The notes beneath the pieces were generated by a model. The model made no database searches. It was not told the origin of the DNA and was given only the letters and a program-made list of their open reading frames with translations. Positions 50,101 through 61,480 of a stretch of 64,000 nt of DNA are shown piece after piece. Location of the stretch: NCBI GenBank assembly GCA_947579665.1, contig CANPUZ010000050.1, positions 744,001 to 808,000 on the forward strand, in the 5' to 3' direction. The translations under genes were made by a program, and so were the position numbers. The stretch is from Sympetrum striolatum (taxonomy: Eukaryota; Arthropoda; Insecta; Odonata; Libellulidae). The stretch's first letter is position 1; each line of letters starts with the position of its first letter.

Positions 50101-52407
50101 TCGGTAACAGGAAATAGTCACTTGGGGCCAAATCTGGTGAATAAGGTGGATTTTGCAACAATTCCATTTTTAATTCCATAATTTTGGCCATCGAAACAGC
50201 ACACGCGCATTGTCCTGATGCAAGAGGATTTTTTTCCGCTGAGGACGTTTTTCTTTGATTTCATCGCTCAACCGGTTCAATAATGACGCATAATACTTCC
50301 CTGTTATCGTTTTTCCTTTTTCCAAGTAATCAATAAAGATGATGCCGTGTGCATTCCAAAAGACCGTGGCCATCACCTTGCCGGCCGATGCCACCGTTTT
50401 CGTCTTCTTCGGAGCCCGTTCACCCTTAAGAATCCACTGTTGTGACTGTCTCTTTGTTTCTGGAGTGTAGTAATGAATTCAGGTTACATCCACAGTTGTG
50501 AATCAACGAAGATATTCGGCAGGATTGCGACAGAAGAGCACCAAAATAACCTCAGAGTCGACCACACGATTGCACTTATTCTCCTCTGTGAGCAAACGCG
50601 GCACCCATCTTGCAGAAATTTTTTTCACAGGAAGTGCTTCATGCTAAATTAAAGCGACTGTACCTTGCGATATGCCTGGGGCCTCAACTATTTTGCGCAA
50701 TTCAATTGTCAAGCACTCAAAATCATATTGTGGATTTTGTCAATCGTTTTGGAAGTAGTCACTTCCTCTGGGCGTCCCGAACGATATTCATCTTTTGTGG
50801 ATGAACGGCTACGTTTAAACTCATTCATCCAATTGTAAACAGTTGCAAACACAGGAGCAGATGTGCCATGAACTGCATCTAACTCAGCTTTGATTTATTT
50901 CGGTGTTAACCTTTCAAATACTATTGTTTAATCACAGCCCGAAATTCATTTTTCTCCATTATTATAAACAAACAAAAGTTGTTCACATCAATCCTATTTT
51001 TGGACGGCATAAAATTTTTTCAAAAACGTTTAGAAAAATGTATGTAATGTATGTAGGAGATTATGTTGATAAATAAAAAATAATAACCCCCAAAAAAAGT
51101 GTTTTTCCATCTTTTTCTAAGGACTTATTGAACAACCCTCGTAGTTAATGCGTATGGTGTCGATGGGAAAACACGTATATATTTATCAGCTACTAAACTT
51201 TTACTGATCTATACTGGTACATAATGTTAATTTATATAAGTAAGCTTATTAATGGCAGTAACCATACTGACAAACTATTTTATTCACTCCAGTTACGAGG
51301 TAATCTATAATGGAGGCAGCGTGATAACGAATCGACCTCTGAAAGACAATGAGCTCTTTGAAGTGCGGTTGGAGAAAATTATCAACAGATGGTCGAATGA
51401 ATTCAGTTTGGGAGTCACAGTTGCAAATCCTACAACCCTCTCCTTTGAGGATCACTGGAACCAATTCAGGTATAAATACATTTTTAAATATATCGTTTGA
51501 TGTATCATTGTTTGTGGGTGTTTATCTAATAAACCTTATCTTCCATAGAGATGGCATTTGGCTCTATTTCTATAACTGTATATTCCATAATGGAAAAAAC
51601 ATTGGAAGAGGATATGGGATCAATCTTGAAACATTGAAGGTAAGCAATTTTAAACCATCAAGTTTTGAATTCATAACTATATTATAAGTTAAAGAAGGAA
51701 ACTCGTGAATGCAATGCCTCTTATGTGAGAGAATTAAAGAGGGATACAATTTGTGTTCCCTTTATCTACTGAAGATATTATAGTACGCTTTGAATTCAGT
51801 TTATTTCATCACATGGCTAAACATTTATTAAACTGATGTGAAACTCATAAAACAAGGAACTCCAAATTATTTATCTTAGTTCACTTAGTTCATCTTATTG
51901 AAATTTTTATTTTCTGAAACCTTTCTATGTACGTCGTCTGCAGTGCGAATGTTAATTCTATTGATTTGTTTTATTTTTTTAGAGAGAAAGTACTTCAAAC
52001 ATTACCAAATAAGGGTAATATTTCATGATAGTTGATATTTACACTAATACTTAACTAGCTTTAATTATCAATTGCATCCGATTGAATCTCTGTTTCCATT
52101 ATTAGAGCTTTTACTGGTTATGATACCTTTAATATGTGACACATTCACCCATTCTTCACAGTTTCATTTTGTTTTTAATGAATAATCTCTCCTGTAATTA
52201 GGTCCAATAGAAACTAATTAAATACCTATTTTTATGAACACACAGGTTGGTGATCGTCTCGGTGTCATGAGGAAATCAAATGGTTCTCTGCATTTCTTTG
52301 TTAATGGAGAAGATGAAGGTGCAATTCCGACCACAGTTCCAGAAACAGTTTACGGAGTGATGGATTTGGCTGGAAGTTCAGTGCAAGCAACGATTGTGAA
52401 GCCATAG
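45770..52407 (+). CDS. Neuralized homology repeat (NHR) domain, four exons, C-terminal end of a gene
   Basis: Exons 45770-45875, 51293-51469, 51549-51639 and 52246-52407 (stop TAG) join in phases 2, 2 and 0 with GT/AG borders, giving about 178 codons. They form one complete NHR domain: LRFHERTGAYLNLCNGNRTA, then RPLKDNELFEVRLEKIINRW, SLGVTVANP, DGIWLYFYN and VGDRLGVMRKSNGSLHFFVN, ending VYGVMDLAGSSVQATIVKP. NHR domains bind protein partners, for example Delta and Bearded proteins for Neuralized. There is no RING or SOCS box after it. The first exon starts in phase 1 and has no ATG of its own, so upstream exons must exist. The only phase-compatible coding exons I see are the PB1/ZZ ones. The 5.4-kb second gap holds a palindrome and a mariner. 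Confidence 0.9.
47049..47109. repeat. (TA)n microsatellite
   Basis: About 60 bases of uninterrupted TA repeats border family X copy 5. Shorter TA runs lie at 48243-48262 (loop) and 49399-49420 (far end). Confidence 0.95.
47159..48300 (+). repeat. Family X repeat, copy 5 (left arm of a near-palindrome)
   Basis: End A is acgagtaaaatgtagcttgc. End B is tgaatgaatccggagaagca then tctatatataatagata. Six cores of the form TCGAACC start at 47301, 47450, 47608, 47774, 47944 and 48120, spaced 149, 158, 166, 170 and 176 bases. An extra end-B module sits just outside end A at 47107-47147. It is non-coding and lies in the presumed NHR-gene intron. Confidence 0.85.
48301..49400 (-). repeat. Family X repeat, copy 6 (right arm of a near-palindrome)
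   Basis: It is the reverse complement of copy 5 along its whole length, about 85-90 percent identical. Cores of the form GGTTCGA start at 48435, 48610, 48781, 48947, 49104 and 49252. GGTTCGATTCC (48435-48445) and GGTTCGAATCC (49104-49114) match the Pol III B-box consensus exactly. It ends ttttactcgt at 49400. The arms are separated by a loop of about 60 bases. Confidence 0.85.
49863..51141 (-). mobile_element. Mariner element (1279 bp)
   Basis: Flanking TA pairs lie at 49861-49862 and 51142-51143. The terminal inverted repeats begin CGAGGGTCGTTCAATAAGTC (one mismatch on the right, ttgaacaaccctcg) and extend beyond 50 bases to the aaaaacactttttttgggg string. The length and the TA target are standard for mariner. 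The transposase on the minus strand is dead. Confidence 0.95.
49950..50970 (-). pseudogene. Mariner transposase, inactivated
   Basis: N-terminal helix-turn-helix pieces (LKGLTPKEIKAELDAVHG and NWMNEFKRS) lie at about 50810-50960. The best frame (50394-50170) has VMATVFWNAHGIIFIDYL, where the first catalytic Asp (FWDA) is Asn. LLHQDNA with the second Asp follows. A frameshift follows near 50200. The third catalytic region, PPYSPDLAPSDYF, then appears in another frame at about 50110-50150. Additional stops are present. Mariner transposase normally cuts at TA using its D,D34D centre. Confidence 0.88.
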
Positions 52408-54228
52408 GCGAAATTTATAATGCCTTTGTTTTATAAATAATAGTATAAATATCTTTAATGTATATAGAATGGGGTATTTTTAGTTGTTGATAATATCATA
52501 TGTAGCATAAGCTTCATAGCATTACAAAGGATGTATACAAATTGAATAATTTTTTTATTGTCATGATGAGTGACCTTCCATATTTAGCGTTTGCCCAACT
52601 TCAAAGAGTTCCTTGAGTTTCGGAGCTCGAGTCGTTATTACGCTGCCTCCACGTCTGTTTACCTCGTGACTTAAATGAAAAATAATTGTTCCTTAGTATG
52701 GATAATTTCACTAACCAGCATTCTGATATATTTTAAATCGATGTACCAATATTGATGAGTAAAATTGTAGCAGCAGATAAACATAACGTGTTTCCCCATT
52801 GATGCCATGTGCGTTAGCTTTCCCTAAAGGTACATTCCGCAAAAGATACAAGTCAGATAATACAAGAAAGTTATTCCAATGAAAGCTAGAAATTCATTGT
52901 ATTTTATAATTAACTGAAGGGAATTAGCTACAAATACAGGAGGTTAAATCTTAACTTCATAATTTTTGATTGCCTATTAATATAGTTTTATAGCTTAGTT
53001 GATGGCTTGCGAGTCAAACTCGGACTATGTATCCTCCAAGTGGTGCATTTGTCTACCATTGGTGCATTTCATTGGCACATTACATGGTTCGTTCCAATGT
53101 TATTTCTCAAACCCAAAAACAATAGATCTGAAAGTAGCAAACTCCTCAGCTTGATAAGAATAAGGCAACTCTTGTCTTACTAATCTATTTATTTTTTATT
53201 GTGTTCGTTAGCTTTCTTGATCCCCAAACAATCCGTTGGTACAAAATTTTGGTGAAAAATGAAGGATTTTTTATAAAATTGGATTCCCGGATTCCATCAA
53301 CCAGAAAATAAATTGTACAAGTATTCTTTTCCATGCAAAAATGAAAATATCCAAATAAAATAAGATATTTCACTACACACAGCCTCTGTATCCTTCAATT
53401 TTACCTCTTACTGAGCTACTGGAAAAATAAAGGATGAGAGCTCAGGAATTCGCAACAATGCTGTTCCTTAGCAACCAATTTAAGCTTTCTTCATTTCCCT
53501 TCAAACTTCTCGCCGTAGCGGTTCTTCGTTGCGTTTGAGGTCAAAATAAAGTGAAAAATTGCATACCAAAGAGGAACTTTTCCTTATTTATGTGACATCA
53601 CTCTGGTCTATAGTATTTGGAAGATTTTGGTCCATACTTTTGATGTCCTTGATAACAATTCTTGGAATTTGCAGCGATTTTAGGTAAGCTTTGATCAGAG
53701 CAGAATGCAGTGCAATTGCTTGAGAACTTTGTCTAGAATTGTGTATTGATTTTTGTCTCATTTATGTCTTTTCTTTGCTTGTGAATTGGTCTAATAAAAG
53801 CGTCCCATGAAGTATGAATATTAGTCCATTATTTGGCACTCAAGTACCTAAACATTTATTCCCAGTAACATTCCTGCGATTGAACTTTTATCACATTAGA
53901 CAGAACGTACTGTTCTCTTAACACAAATGATTATCTTAGAAGGAGTAATGATTTTGCGAATATGTTTGGGGAATTCTTACTTAATTGATTTTCGTGCGAT
54001 CAAATCTATTAAACATTATTCCATCCTTATTAAAGAAAGAATCGATAGTATAAGCTGGATTTGACCCCAGTCATTCACACTACATCAAATGAAACAAATA
54101 TATAGTGCATTTTGTACGTCATCAGGGCCGCATCTGTCGAATGTAACTTCAAATGTTTTTCGTGTACCAGTGCGTTTATCGTTACTCTTTCATCATATGG
54201 GTTCTACCTTTCGGTAGGTTCGGCACAA
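52408..54228. other. 3' flank of the NHR gene and unassigned DNA
   Basis: After the TAG the sequence is AT-rich. tataaataatag at 52430-52442 could serve as a weak polyadenylation signal. No other gene is supported up to the LINE remnant. Confidence 0.4.
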
Positions 54229-54900
54229 TCAAAAATCCCTATTAACAGCCATCGCCTTCATATCCTTATATTTAACCCCACCCCTTATTTCATCCAACAT
54301 CTTCTGTCTTCCCCTCTGCCTTTTTCCCTGAATCCTACCCTCCATTACAACCTTTACCAATCCCCTCAATATTTGGCCCACCCATTTCTTCTGACGATGC
54401 TTAATCACGTCAATTAAAGCCCTCTCCTCCCCAACCATCGCTAACACCTCCGTGTTTGTTTTTCTATCAACCCAACTAACTTTTTCCATTCTACGCCACA
54501 CCCATATCTTGAAGGCCTCCAATCGCTTGACTTCTTCCTTTCTCAAGGTCCACGTTTCGCACCCTTAGAGCAACACACTCCAGACCAGGGATTTCGCCAA
54601 TCTTTTCCTTTTTCTTTTACCAAGACCTTTGGTCATTAATTCCCTTCGCTTCATAAAGGCTTCCTTCGCTAAGGCTATTCTTTTACGAACCTCATCTTTA
54701 CATCTTCCGTCCCAAGAGAGAGTACTTCCCAAATAAGAAAATTATCTACCTGCTCTAGTTTTTCCCCATCCACCCTAATGGTTAACTTAGCTTTCTTTCC
54801 TTTAGTGAACCTCAAAACTTTAGTTTTACTTACATTAATTATCGACGCCGGTTTTCGAAGCGCTGTAACTCGGTGCATTCCCACAGCCTGAAAGAGCATT
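54229..54900 (-). pseudogene. LINE reverse transcriptase C-terminal region
   Basis: The minus-strand piece at 54899-54675 reads NVSKTKVLRFTKGKKAKLTI and VDGEKLEQVDNF. Shifted frames over 54550-54670 include LAKEAFMKRRELM-like and SLVWSVLL-like pieces. The frame 54546-54229 then reads RLEAFKIWVWRRMEKVSWVD. It continues HRQKKWVGQILRG and ends at a short basic tail. This is the well-known C-terminal part of insect LINE polyproteins, after the RT palm. It has frameshifts and no catalytic YADD. Confidence 0.85.
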
Positions 54901-55086
54901 CGCTACTTCATCACAAAATCCGACGGAGAACTTATTTCACCGGTAAAAATGGCAATTAAGTCCAAACGACGGGAGAGGTTGGCGAAATAGAGGGAATGAT
55001 TTTCAAAGGGTTGGCGGGGCGGAAGAGTTCTTGGTTTCTAGGTGGGAAAGTGGGGAATATTTCAGACCGAAAGGTGGTGTCGTAAA

Positions 55087-56396
55087 CAGAGCTGCCAAAT
55101 TACTGCTTCAACAATCCGCTAAAATTAATCGAAAATAAGTCAAAATCCGCTAGAATGATCATAAGAAAAGTAAAAAATTCCGCCGAAGGAAAAAAGGGTA
55201 AAAATATCAACAAAAATTAATTTTTGCATTGTTATCTGTTTTTTAATTAATTTCCTATCAAAATATTACACTGAAAATAGTACAATATCGAAAAAACATT
55301 ATTTTAAAATGTTTTCAAAAAAAATAAATAATTAAAGGTATTATAAAACTAACTAAAAACTAAATGTTGTAAAAAACTTATATATTTATGAGCTCCTCCT
55401 CCTCTCCCTCATAACTGTATGCTTGCATTGCGCCCACTTTGGATAGAGCATCCTCTGAAATTTCGTAATTGTAACAATTACTCCCACAGCACTTCAGACC
55501 AGATCCAACTGTCAATATTGAATTCAACATTTTTGTTTTCATTGCGTTTCTCATTTTTCCTTTAATACTGTTCGAATTTTCATCGCAATAATTAATAATT
55601 GCACAAAAAAATCGAAAGTTCATTGAATATAAACAAGAAATTTGGTATCAGAAAGCTCCGGCCCAGCGATTACTTTGTTGCATTTGCTCGGCTCATTGCG
55701 AGGCGCCGTAATGAAAGTCGAGAGGCGACGTATTTTCCTTCAGCTGGTGACCCCCGATTTAAACAGCAAGTTTGTTATTTCTTGGGAAAGTTGGTTGTGG
55801 AAATCATCGAAATGAACGATAGCAAAAGACTATGTTCATTCTGTGTTAGCGAAAAACTGAATATTAGCATATTCCTCCATCGTAATTGCTAAATGCTGTT
55901 ATTTTTCCATTTAATCGTACACATTTTTCGAATTTTTCGAAATTTTTTTACCAAAATTCATTGTCCATAAACGAAGTGCGCCTCTTACACAGGGGCGTGT
56001 GGTACATGAGAATATACGTTAATTCCTAGATATTCCCCAATATTTGTCTACCTGGAAGTTACTCCTCCATCTGGAAGCTATTTAACGCATCGCCGAGAAT
56101 TTGTGTCCGCCAGTGTCCTCTTTGGGTCCTCCTCTCCATTTTAAAGGAAAGAAAATTTCTGACGTAAACCTCTTCTAAATGAATGAGGGTTCACTTCCGT
56201 CCCTTCACCGGGTATTCCCCACACGGAGTTGTCGAAGTGCCACTGATGCCGCTTGAAACTCAAATTCCGCCAGATAAAGTCAAAAATTGCGACTTTCCCG
56301 CCCAATTTACCGCTATCCGCTAAATGATATTATTTCCGCTAAGCGACAACAAATTCCGCCAGATCTAGCGAGAAAAAAGCCAGATTGGCAGCACTG
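55087..56396. mobile_element. hAT-like element with CAGnGCTGCCAA ends
   Basis: Left end CAGAGCTGCCAA (55087) and right end TTGGCAGCACTG (56396) are inverted repeats with one mismatch. Just inside both ends are several 'ccgctaaa' and 'ttccgcc' strings. A minus-strand frame at 55623-55378 resembles the hAT transposase end (NFRFFCAIINYCDEN, KTKMLNSILTVGSGLK, followed by an acidic tail). The flanking 8-mers (gtcgtaaa and ccggtgat) do not match, so the edges are not proven. A plus frame at 55599-55892 is unrecognised. Confidence 0.6.
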
Positions 56397-56577
56397 CCGG
56401 TGATGTGGACAGAGTAAAGCCTGAGCAGTATCTTATCGCGAGTAATGTTCACCCAGCGGACGCCTCTGCTGAGTACCCCGTTGATCTCCGTTGGGGTGGA
56501 AACGGAGATAAAGTGCCACAATCCCGTCAAACTTTAATTCCGGAGCGTTTTCGAGATGTTTGTGAATGCGTTCTTAA

Positions 56578-57783
56578 GGGACAACACCACTGTGACGGCT
56601 TCAAAAAATCGATTTTTTGAAAACCATTTTAAAAAATCTGAAATACTTTTAAGATTGAAATGCCCAGGTTGGACCCAGGTCGAAAAATAATTATTTTCGT
56701 AGATATTGAATATTTTGTGGAGCGGTGCAGCGGTCCGCGACCGCCTCTTCCTCAGTAAATATTGGAGGCAATTCAGCCAATCTTCGAAAATTTGAGCAGG
56801 GACGATTTGCTGCAGCGTTGTTTGGGCGGCTATACGCAAAACAATAACGAAAGCTACAATAAATCAGTTTGGGCAATAGCCCCCAAGGGCCAGTCCGGAA
56901 GCAAAAAAATCATTGATATTGCAACTGATATCGCGGTATTAGTGTTCAATGATGGCCTGAGAAGTCTCATGAAAGTACTGGAAACGTTGGGGATAACCAT
57001 CGGCCCAAATTGTTTCAACTTTTACGTTGAGACCGATGCAGCGCGGATCTAGCTCGCGGAGCGCTCGCTCACAGATGCTGCAAAAGAAGCGAGAAAAGCC
57101 TTAACAAGTTCGAGGAAAGAATCAGGAGACAACGATTTGCTTCGTAAAGGCCAGCTATATGGTGCCGGCATCGCTGATTGAAGGTAAATATTTTTTTTCA
57201 ATTTATCACATAAATTAACAAACCTAAAACTTTGAACGCGTTTTTCTCAAAACCACTTTTTTGAGTGCGGCACGCAGCAGAACTCGAGCAATTTTTATCC
57301 GATCGACTTCAAATTTTTACTGTATCAATAAAAATAGATTATCTAGAGAAATACATAGGATTTTTTTGATATCTCAATAATTATAAAAGTTATAGCCTAA
57401 TTTCGACTAGAAATTTTGCTCAAAAGTCATTCTTTAATTTCAAAGGCGTGCCTATTTTTTTTAAATCAATATTTTTCCAAATCCCTATGTACTTTTCTTC
57501 AAAATACCATATTATTAACGAAAACACTCGGTATTTTTTTTCAGATCGACGTTGAAGAGAGTTCTGCTGCGTGCCGCGAACCACTGCGGAGATGACAGCA
57601 CCTGACGCGAGAGCTTTCCCAGCGCTACCATGCTGCGTGAAAAATGTGAAAAAATGTTTTTTGATACATTAATAAACAAGAAACGAAACCCAAAAAAAAT
57701 GATTCGAGTATCTCTTTTATTTCCCACAAAAAAAATTATTGAAAAAATGTGAAAAAAACAGGGGGTCACAGTGGTGTTGTCCC
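56578..57783. mobile_element. Kolobok-like element with TTAA target sites
   Basis: The inverted ends GGGACAACACCACTGTGAC are 19 bases, exact on both sides. They are bordered by TTAA (56574-56577 and 57784-57787). TTAA duplication with GGG ends fits Kolobok. At 1206 bp it is internally deleted and retains only part of a transposase-like frame. A host frame on the left (…VCECVLK) ends at the insertion. Confidence 0.82.
56762..57180 (+). pseudogene. C-terminal part of the element's transposase-like protein
   Basis: The frame reads LQRCLGGYTQNNNESYNKSV, then IIDIATDIAVLVFNDG and LGITIGPNCFNFYVETDAAR, then a TAG stop at 57050-57052. It continues in frame with LAERSLTDAAKEARKAL and ends GQLYGAGIAD. 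I recognise this wording as a highly repeated arthropod transposon-associated protein. Its place inside TTAA-flanked ends supports a Kolobok-type transposase tail. The N-terminal catalytic part is missing. Confidence 0.65.
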
Positions 57784-57787
57784 TTAA

Positions 57788-60338
57788 ACGAACGAAGGAG
57801 TTTGGCGCCGAGCAGAGTTTAACGCGCGCTAGTTTCCGGATACTTCGGAAGAATTTTCTTCTTGTTACTTGGAGTTCGCTCGCTGAAGTTGAGCCAAGCA
57901 CAAATCTCAAAACAGTTTGAATGAATTTACTCTTTCGTTTACTTCCGAATTTACTTCCTCATGACCGGAATCGAATCCGGGATCGGGCTTCACCCATAAA
58001 AACAGATGTTCGTATATTTAACCAAACTTTTATTCCGGTTCAGACGTTAGCAGTCAACATCAGGTATAAAATGTACGAAATTAAGAATATTTGTGCTGCT
58101 CGCTTTAATCTGTCCCGTGGGTAAGGGAAGGGGCCAATGAAGGTCAATACATTTGTTGGATTTATAGTTGAAGCTCTATATTTCCAAACCGTTAAGTTTT
58201 CTTACTTTGGATCTCCAATGGAATGTTCAAAGAGACGTTTAGAGTAATGTGTGATAGCAACTTATATATATATATATAAGCTAGCATTTGATGATAGTTT
58301 CGTGAAATTGCGAAATATTCTTCTCGCAAAGCGTAAAGCATACTATCCCGCTATCAGTTTTAATTTTTCGAAGTTCCAAATTAGTCTTTTCAAATTCAAG
58401 CGATAGAAAAAGAATTCGGTAAGAGTTATTTCTTTTTAAATTATGAGAGGTAGTTGATATATCTTAAAAAAAAAATTAATTTAACTTTTCGATCATTTTT
58501 GCAAAATTATCTTTGCATCGCTTTTAGCTAAAGTATGGGTCATGGCGAACACAAATGAAAATATAACCTATAATTTCGCATTAAATGGCTGTCTGCAGAT
58601 GACTAAATTGCCGCAAAGCTGGTATTATTGGCCTTAGGAAGATAAAATTAATTAATTTAATATTTGGAATTTATTCTGTTGTGGTATCTTTATTGTTTTT
58701 CTACGTTTATAGAAGCATATTTTCGAGTTCTTGAGGCTGGGACTGACTTTTACATCGATAAAAATAGTGAGCATCAATAGGTAAAAATTGTGTGCAATAG
58801 GATTCTGTACATCATATTCCTTCATTTATTGAAACGGCATATTATCAGTATTATAACCATTGACATTATTTAACGAAATAGTATTTTAAGTTCATCATTA
58901 GCTGCTTTCCTGTTTAAGCCATGAACGACCGCCAGGCGCGACGGAACACACAACTATCTCAAGTTTGCGGGGTAAATACCCTTCCTCCACAACTCCCCCC
59001 TCCACCTCTGCACTCAACGCCACCGCCTCCCGTCATTCATTCCGTCTCGACAGTCATTATTACGCAACAACCGAGCTTTACGACACTTCCCCTTCATTCC
59101 GTCTCGCCAGTCTTCCTTCCACAGCTTATCTTTTGACCTCTCTCCCGTCCTATCCCAATGTATCTTTGGTTGGCGCTGCGCGGAGGTTAAGAAACGCTCG
59201 AAAGATATCGAAGAAGCTAATGGAGAAGCAGGTTTCTCTTTCGGATTTACTTTCGCGTTCCTCAGCTTGAGTATGCGTGTAGTCGAGTACTTAAATTTTA
59301 CTTGAAATTGTCGTGTTTTTATTCTTTTTATTGGACGTGAATGAAAATCCCACTGTTGTTGATTGCAAAGCTGAGTTTTTAAGCTGTTTTTCTTCTCCGA
59401 GACAATTATTCGCTGACGATGTCACAGCATCATTTTTATTATTTTCAAAAACTGTTCAATGATCATATTTACGAGGAAATCTTTTTCGGCTGTAGTGAAC
59501 CTTTCGAACGACATTTTCACAATGATTGCGTTCCGCTATTACGAGTGAATGTCTTAAATTGGGACTTAATTGAAGTGTAACCACATTGGAAGTAAGTGAA
59601 TTACGCGGTCCGATCACAATTACCATGGATTGACTGAAAGTGATTATTACTTTTTGTGAAATTGAATCGGTCTTCAGTATTGACATTCATGTTTCTGAAA
59701 GAGAGGTGTTATTGGGAATTAATCACACCTTTTACGCTTGTGAATCCTTCACACACTGATATCAATTCAGATTCTGCCGAGGAAAGTAGCGAGAGGTCCC
59801 CATTCCACCACTATCGCGTTGAGAGCTGTGGAGGAGGAAGATGACTTCGCTTTAGCACGAGCCCCGGCCGTTCGGAAGATGAGCTGAGCGAACTTGAGTG
59901 ACGTCACAATTCTCAGCTCAACTCCGCTTCGTATCCGGTGGGCGCATCTTCAAAAGTATCCGGTACGATTTGTCGAAGCGTAGTCCGCTCTGCGTAACTT
60001 CGCACAACTTAGCTTCGCTTCGCATTTGGATGCCACCCGGCCGTAGAATCGTCATTCACATTCCGTTCTTTTGGCGCTTTTCTCGACTCTGCACGACCAT
60101 TCCTTCTAATTCAATTCTTTAAAGGAATTAAACCCTGCAACCAATAACTGTGAACTTTACAAATACCTCTTATGTCAATATTTTGGGGTGATCTTGGTTC
60201 GAAGGGAAATTATCGAATAAGACAGTACTTCTTTCCTAATCCCAGAGAACACGTCTGCAAAGTTTTACATAAATCGTGCGAATTGTGTTGATTCCAATCG
60301 AGGACAAACACACGTACAAACGGGTCATTCCACGCCAA
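57788..60338. other. Unassigned DNA
   Basis: A proline-rich frame at 58921-59270 arises from pyrimidine-rich DNA (ctcccccctccacctctgc) and has no known motif. A GC-richer block at 59860-60010 has repeated cgaagc/gcttcg strings. A short (TA)n run lies at 58263-58279. Nothing is firmly assignable. Confidence 0.35.
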
Positions 60339-60660
60339 TTCGACAAGAAAATCGGCAGAATTGACCCTCGAGGAGACCGATTTTCACCAAATTTGGCAAA
60401 TCACCGTGATTTGTTAAGAAAATGAAAATCCCCGAACAATTTTCGCAGTTGTTTGCGAAATATTGCAATGTTTAAAAATTAAAATTTTACGAAAGTTCCT
60501 TCGCATTCGAGGCCATATCGTCGGTAATATAGAGGCTAAAAATACCCAATATAGCTTAATGTAAAGGTCTTGTGTTAGTTAAGATAAATATAGAACTTTA
60601 TAAAATAAAAACAATTTGATAAAGTTTATAACAATTTTAAACTTTCAAATCGATTTTTGA
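60339..60660. repeat. Unassigned dispersed repeat starting gggtcattccacgcc
   Basis: The string gggtcattccacgccaattc is a common opening of arthropod DNA-transposon termini. A weaker relative is seen at 6079. I found no matching second end, so the element class and limits are open. Confidence 0.35.
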
Positions 60661-60979
60661 CGGTGTACCTGCCCCTTCGATTTTTCTCATTTATTATATG
60701 TTGTACATCGAACGCTCCTCTACAAATTTAAAAAATTAGTGAGGGTTATATTTCATTTAAGAGAGAAAAAATATTTTGAGTACAGGCGTGACGCTCGCGC
60801 GCTGAAGGTTCGGTAGTCTGTTTCCTCAGATCTCAACACGATTATTCTTCCATCCGCTGTTCACCTATTTTTTCTCTTTACCGACCCTTAAATTCTCTTT
60901 ACCCTAAAGAGAATTAAAGGGTAATATTCACACTTCGGGTATTCAGTTCGGGTCTGTTCTCCACAAACCAGAAACCCGA

Positions 60980-61480
60980 GGATACGCCATCGTTTCCTTT
61001 GTCGCAACAGAGAAGATTGCAAGAGTTTTAAAAAAACTTGGCATAGTCACCCGGCTCAACTGTATAAAGGAAATAAATGACTGCCTACCGGGAGCAAAAG
61101 ACCCCAAGAACTTCATGAAGACATTTTTCGAGTCCCTTGCTCCTGTGGAAAATCCTATATAGGAGAAACATGCAGATCCTTAAAAATAATCGAATAAGGG
61201 AGCACAGAAGAGTGACGAAAAATAAACAATTCAATCTCTCGCAGACAACGCCTGGAGCGAACCGAGACACGACGTCCAATTTAAGGAGGCTAAAATAATT
61301 TCGAAAGAGAGACTATATTACCCACGGGTAATAAAAGAAGCGATAGAATATTCAAAACGCCAGAAAATATGAACAGAGAGGACGGCTATTACATTCATAA
61401 TAGTTGTAAAGGAATCCTAAGAAGAAAACACGGAGTAGCAGTGGAAGGGGCGTATATAAAGGCGACCTGAGGAAATACAT
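60980..61480 (+). pseudogene. Penelope-like element: GIY-YIG endonuclease fragment
   Basis: Across three frames the plus strand reads KNLG.VTRLNCIKEINDCLPG, then VPCSCGKSYIGETCRSLK (the GIY-YIG core with the CCH-type cysteines used by Penelope elements). It continues REHRRVTKNKQF, AKIISKERLYYPRVIKEAIE and MNREDGYYIHNSWKGILR. Several single-base slips and stops break it. In intact elements this C-terminal endonuclease nicks target DNA for the upstream reverse transcriptase, which is absent here. Confidence 0.85.

Noticed and set aside
55599..55892. Plus-strand 97-residue frame in the hAT-like element
   Set aside because: No motif and no splice support; part of the same decayed element as the minus-strand hAT tail.
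58921..59270. Proline-rich small protein
   Set aside because: Two overlapping frames are both open because the DNA is pyrimidine-rich. No start context, splice sites or known motif.
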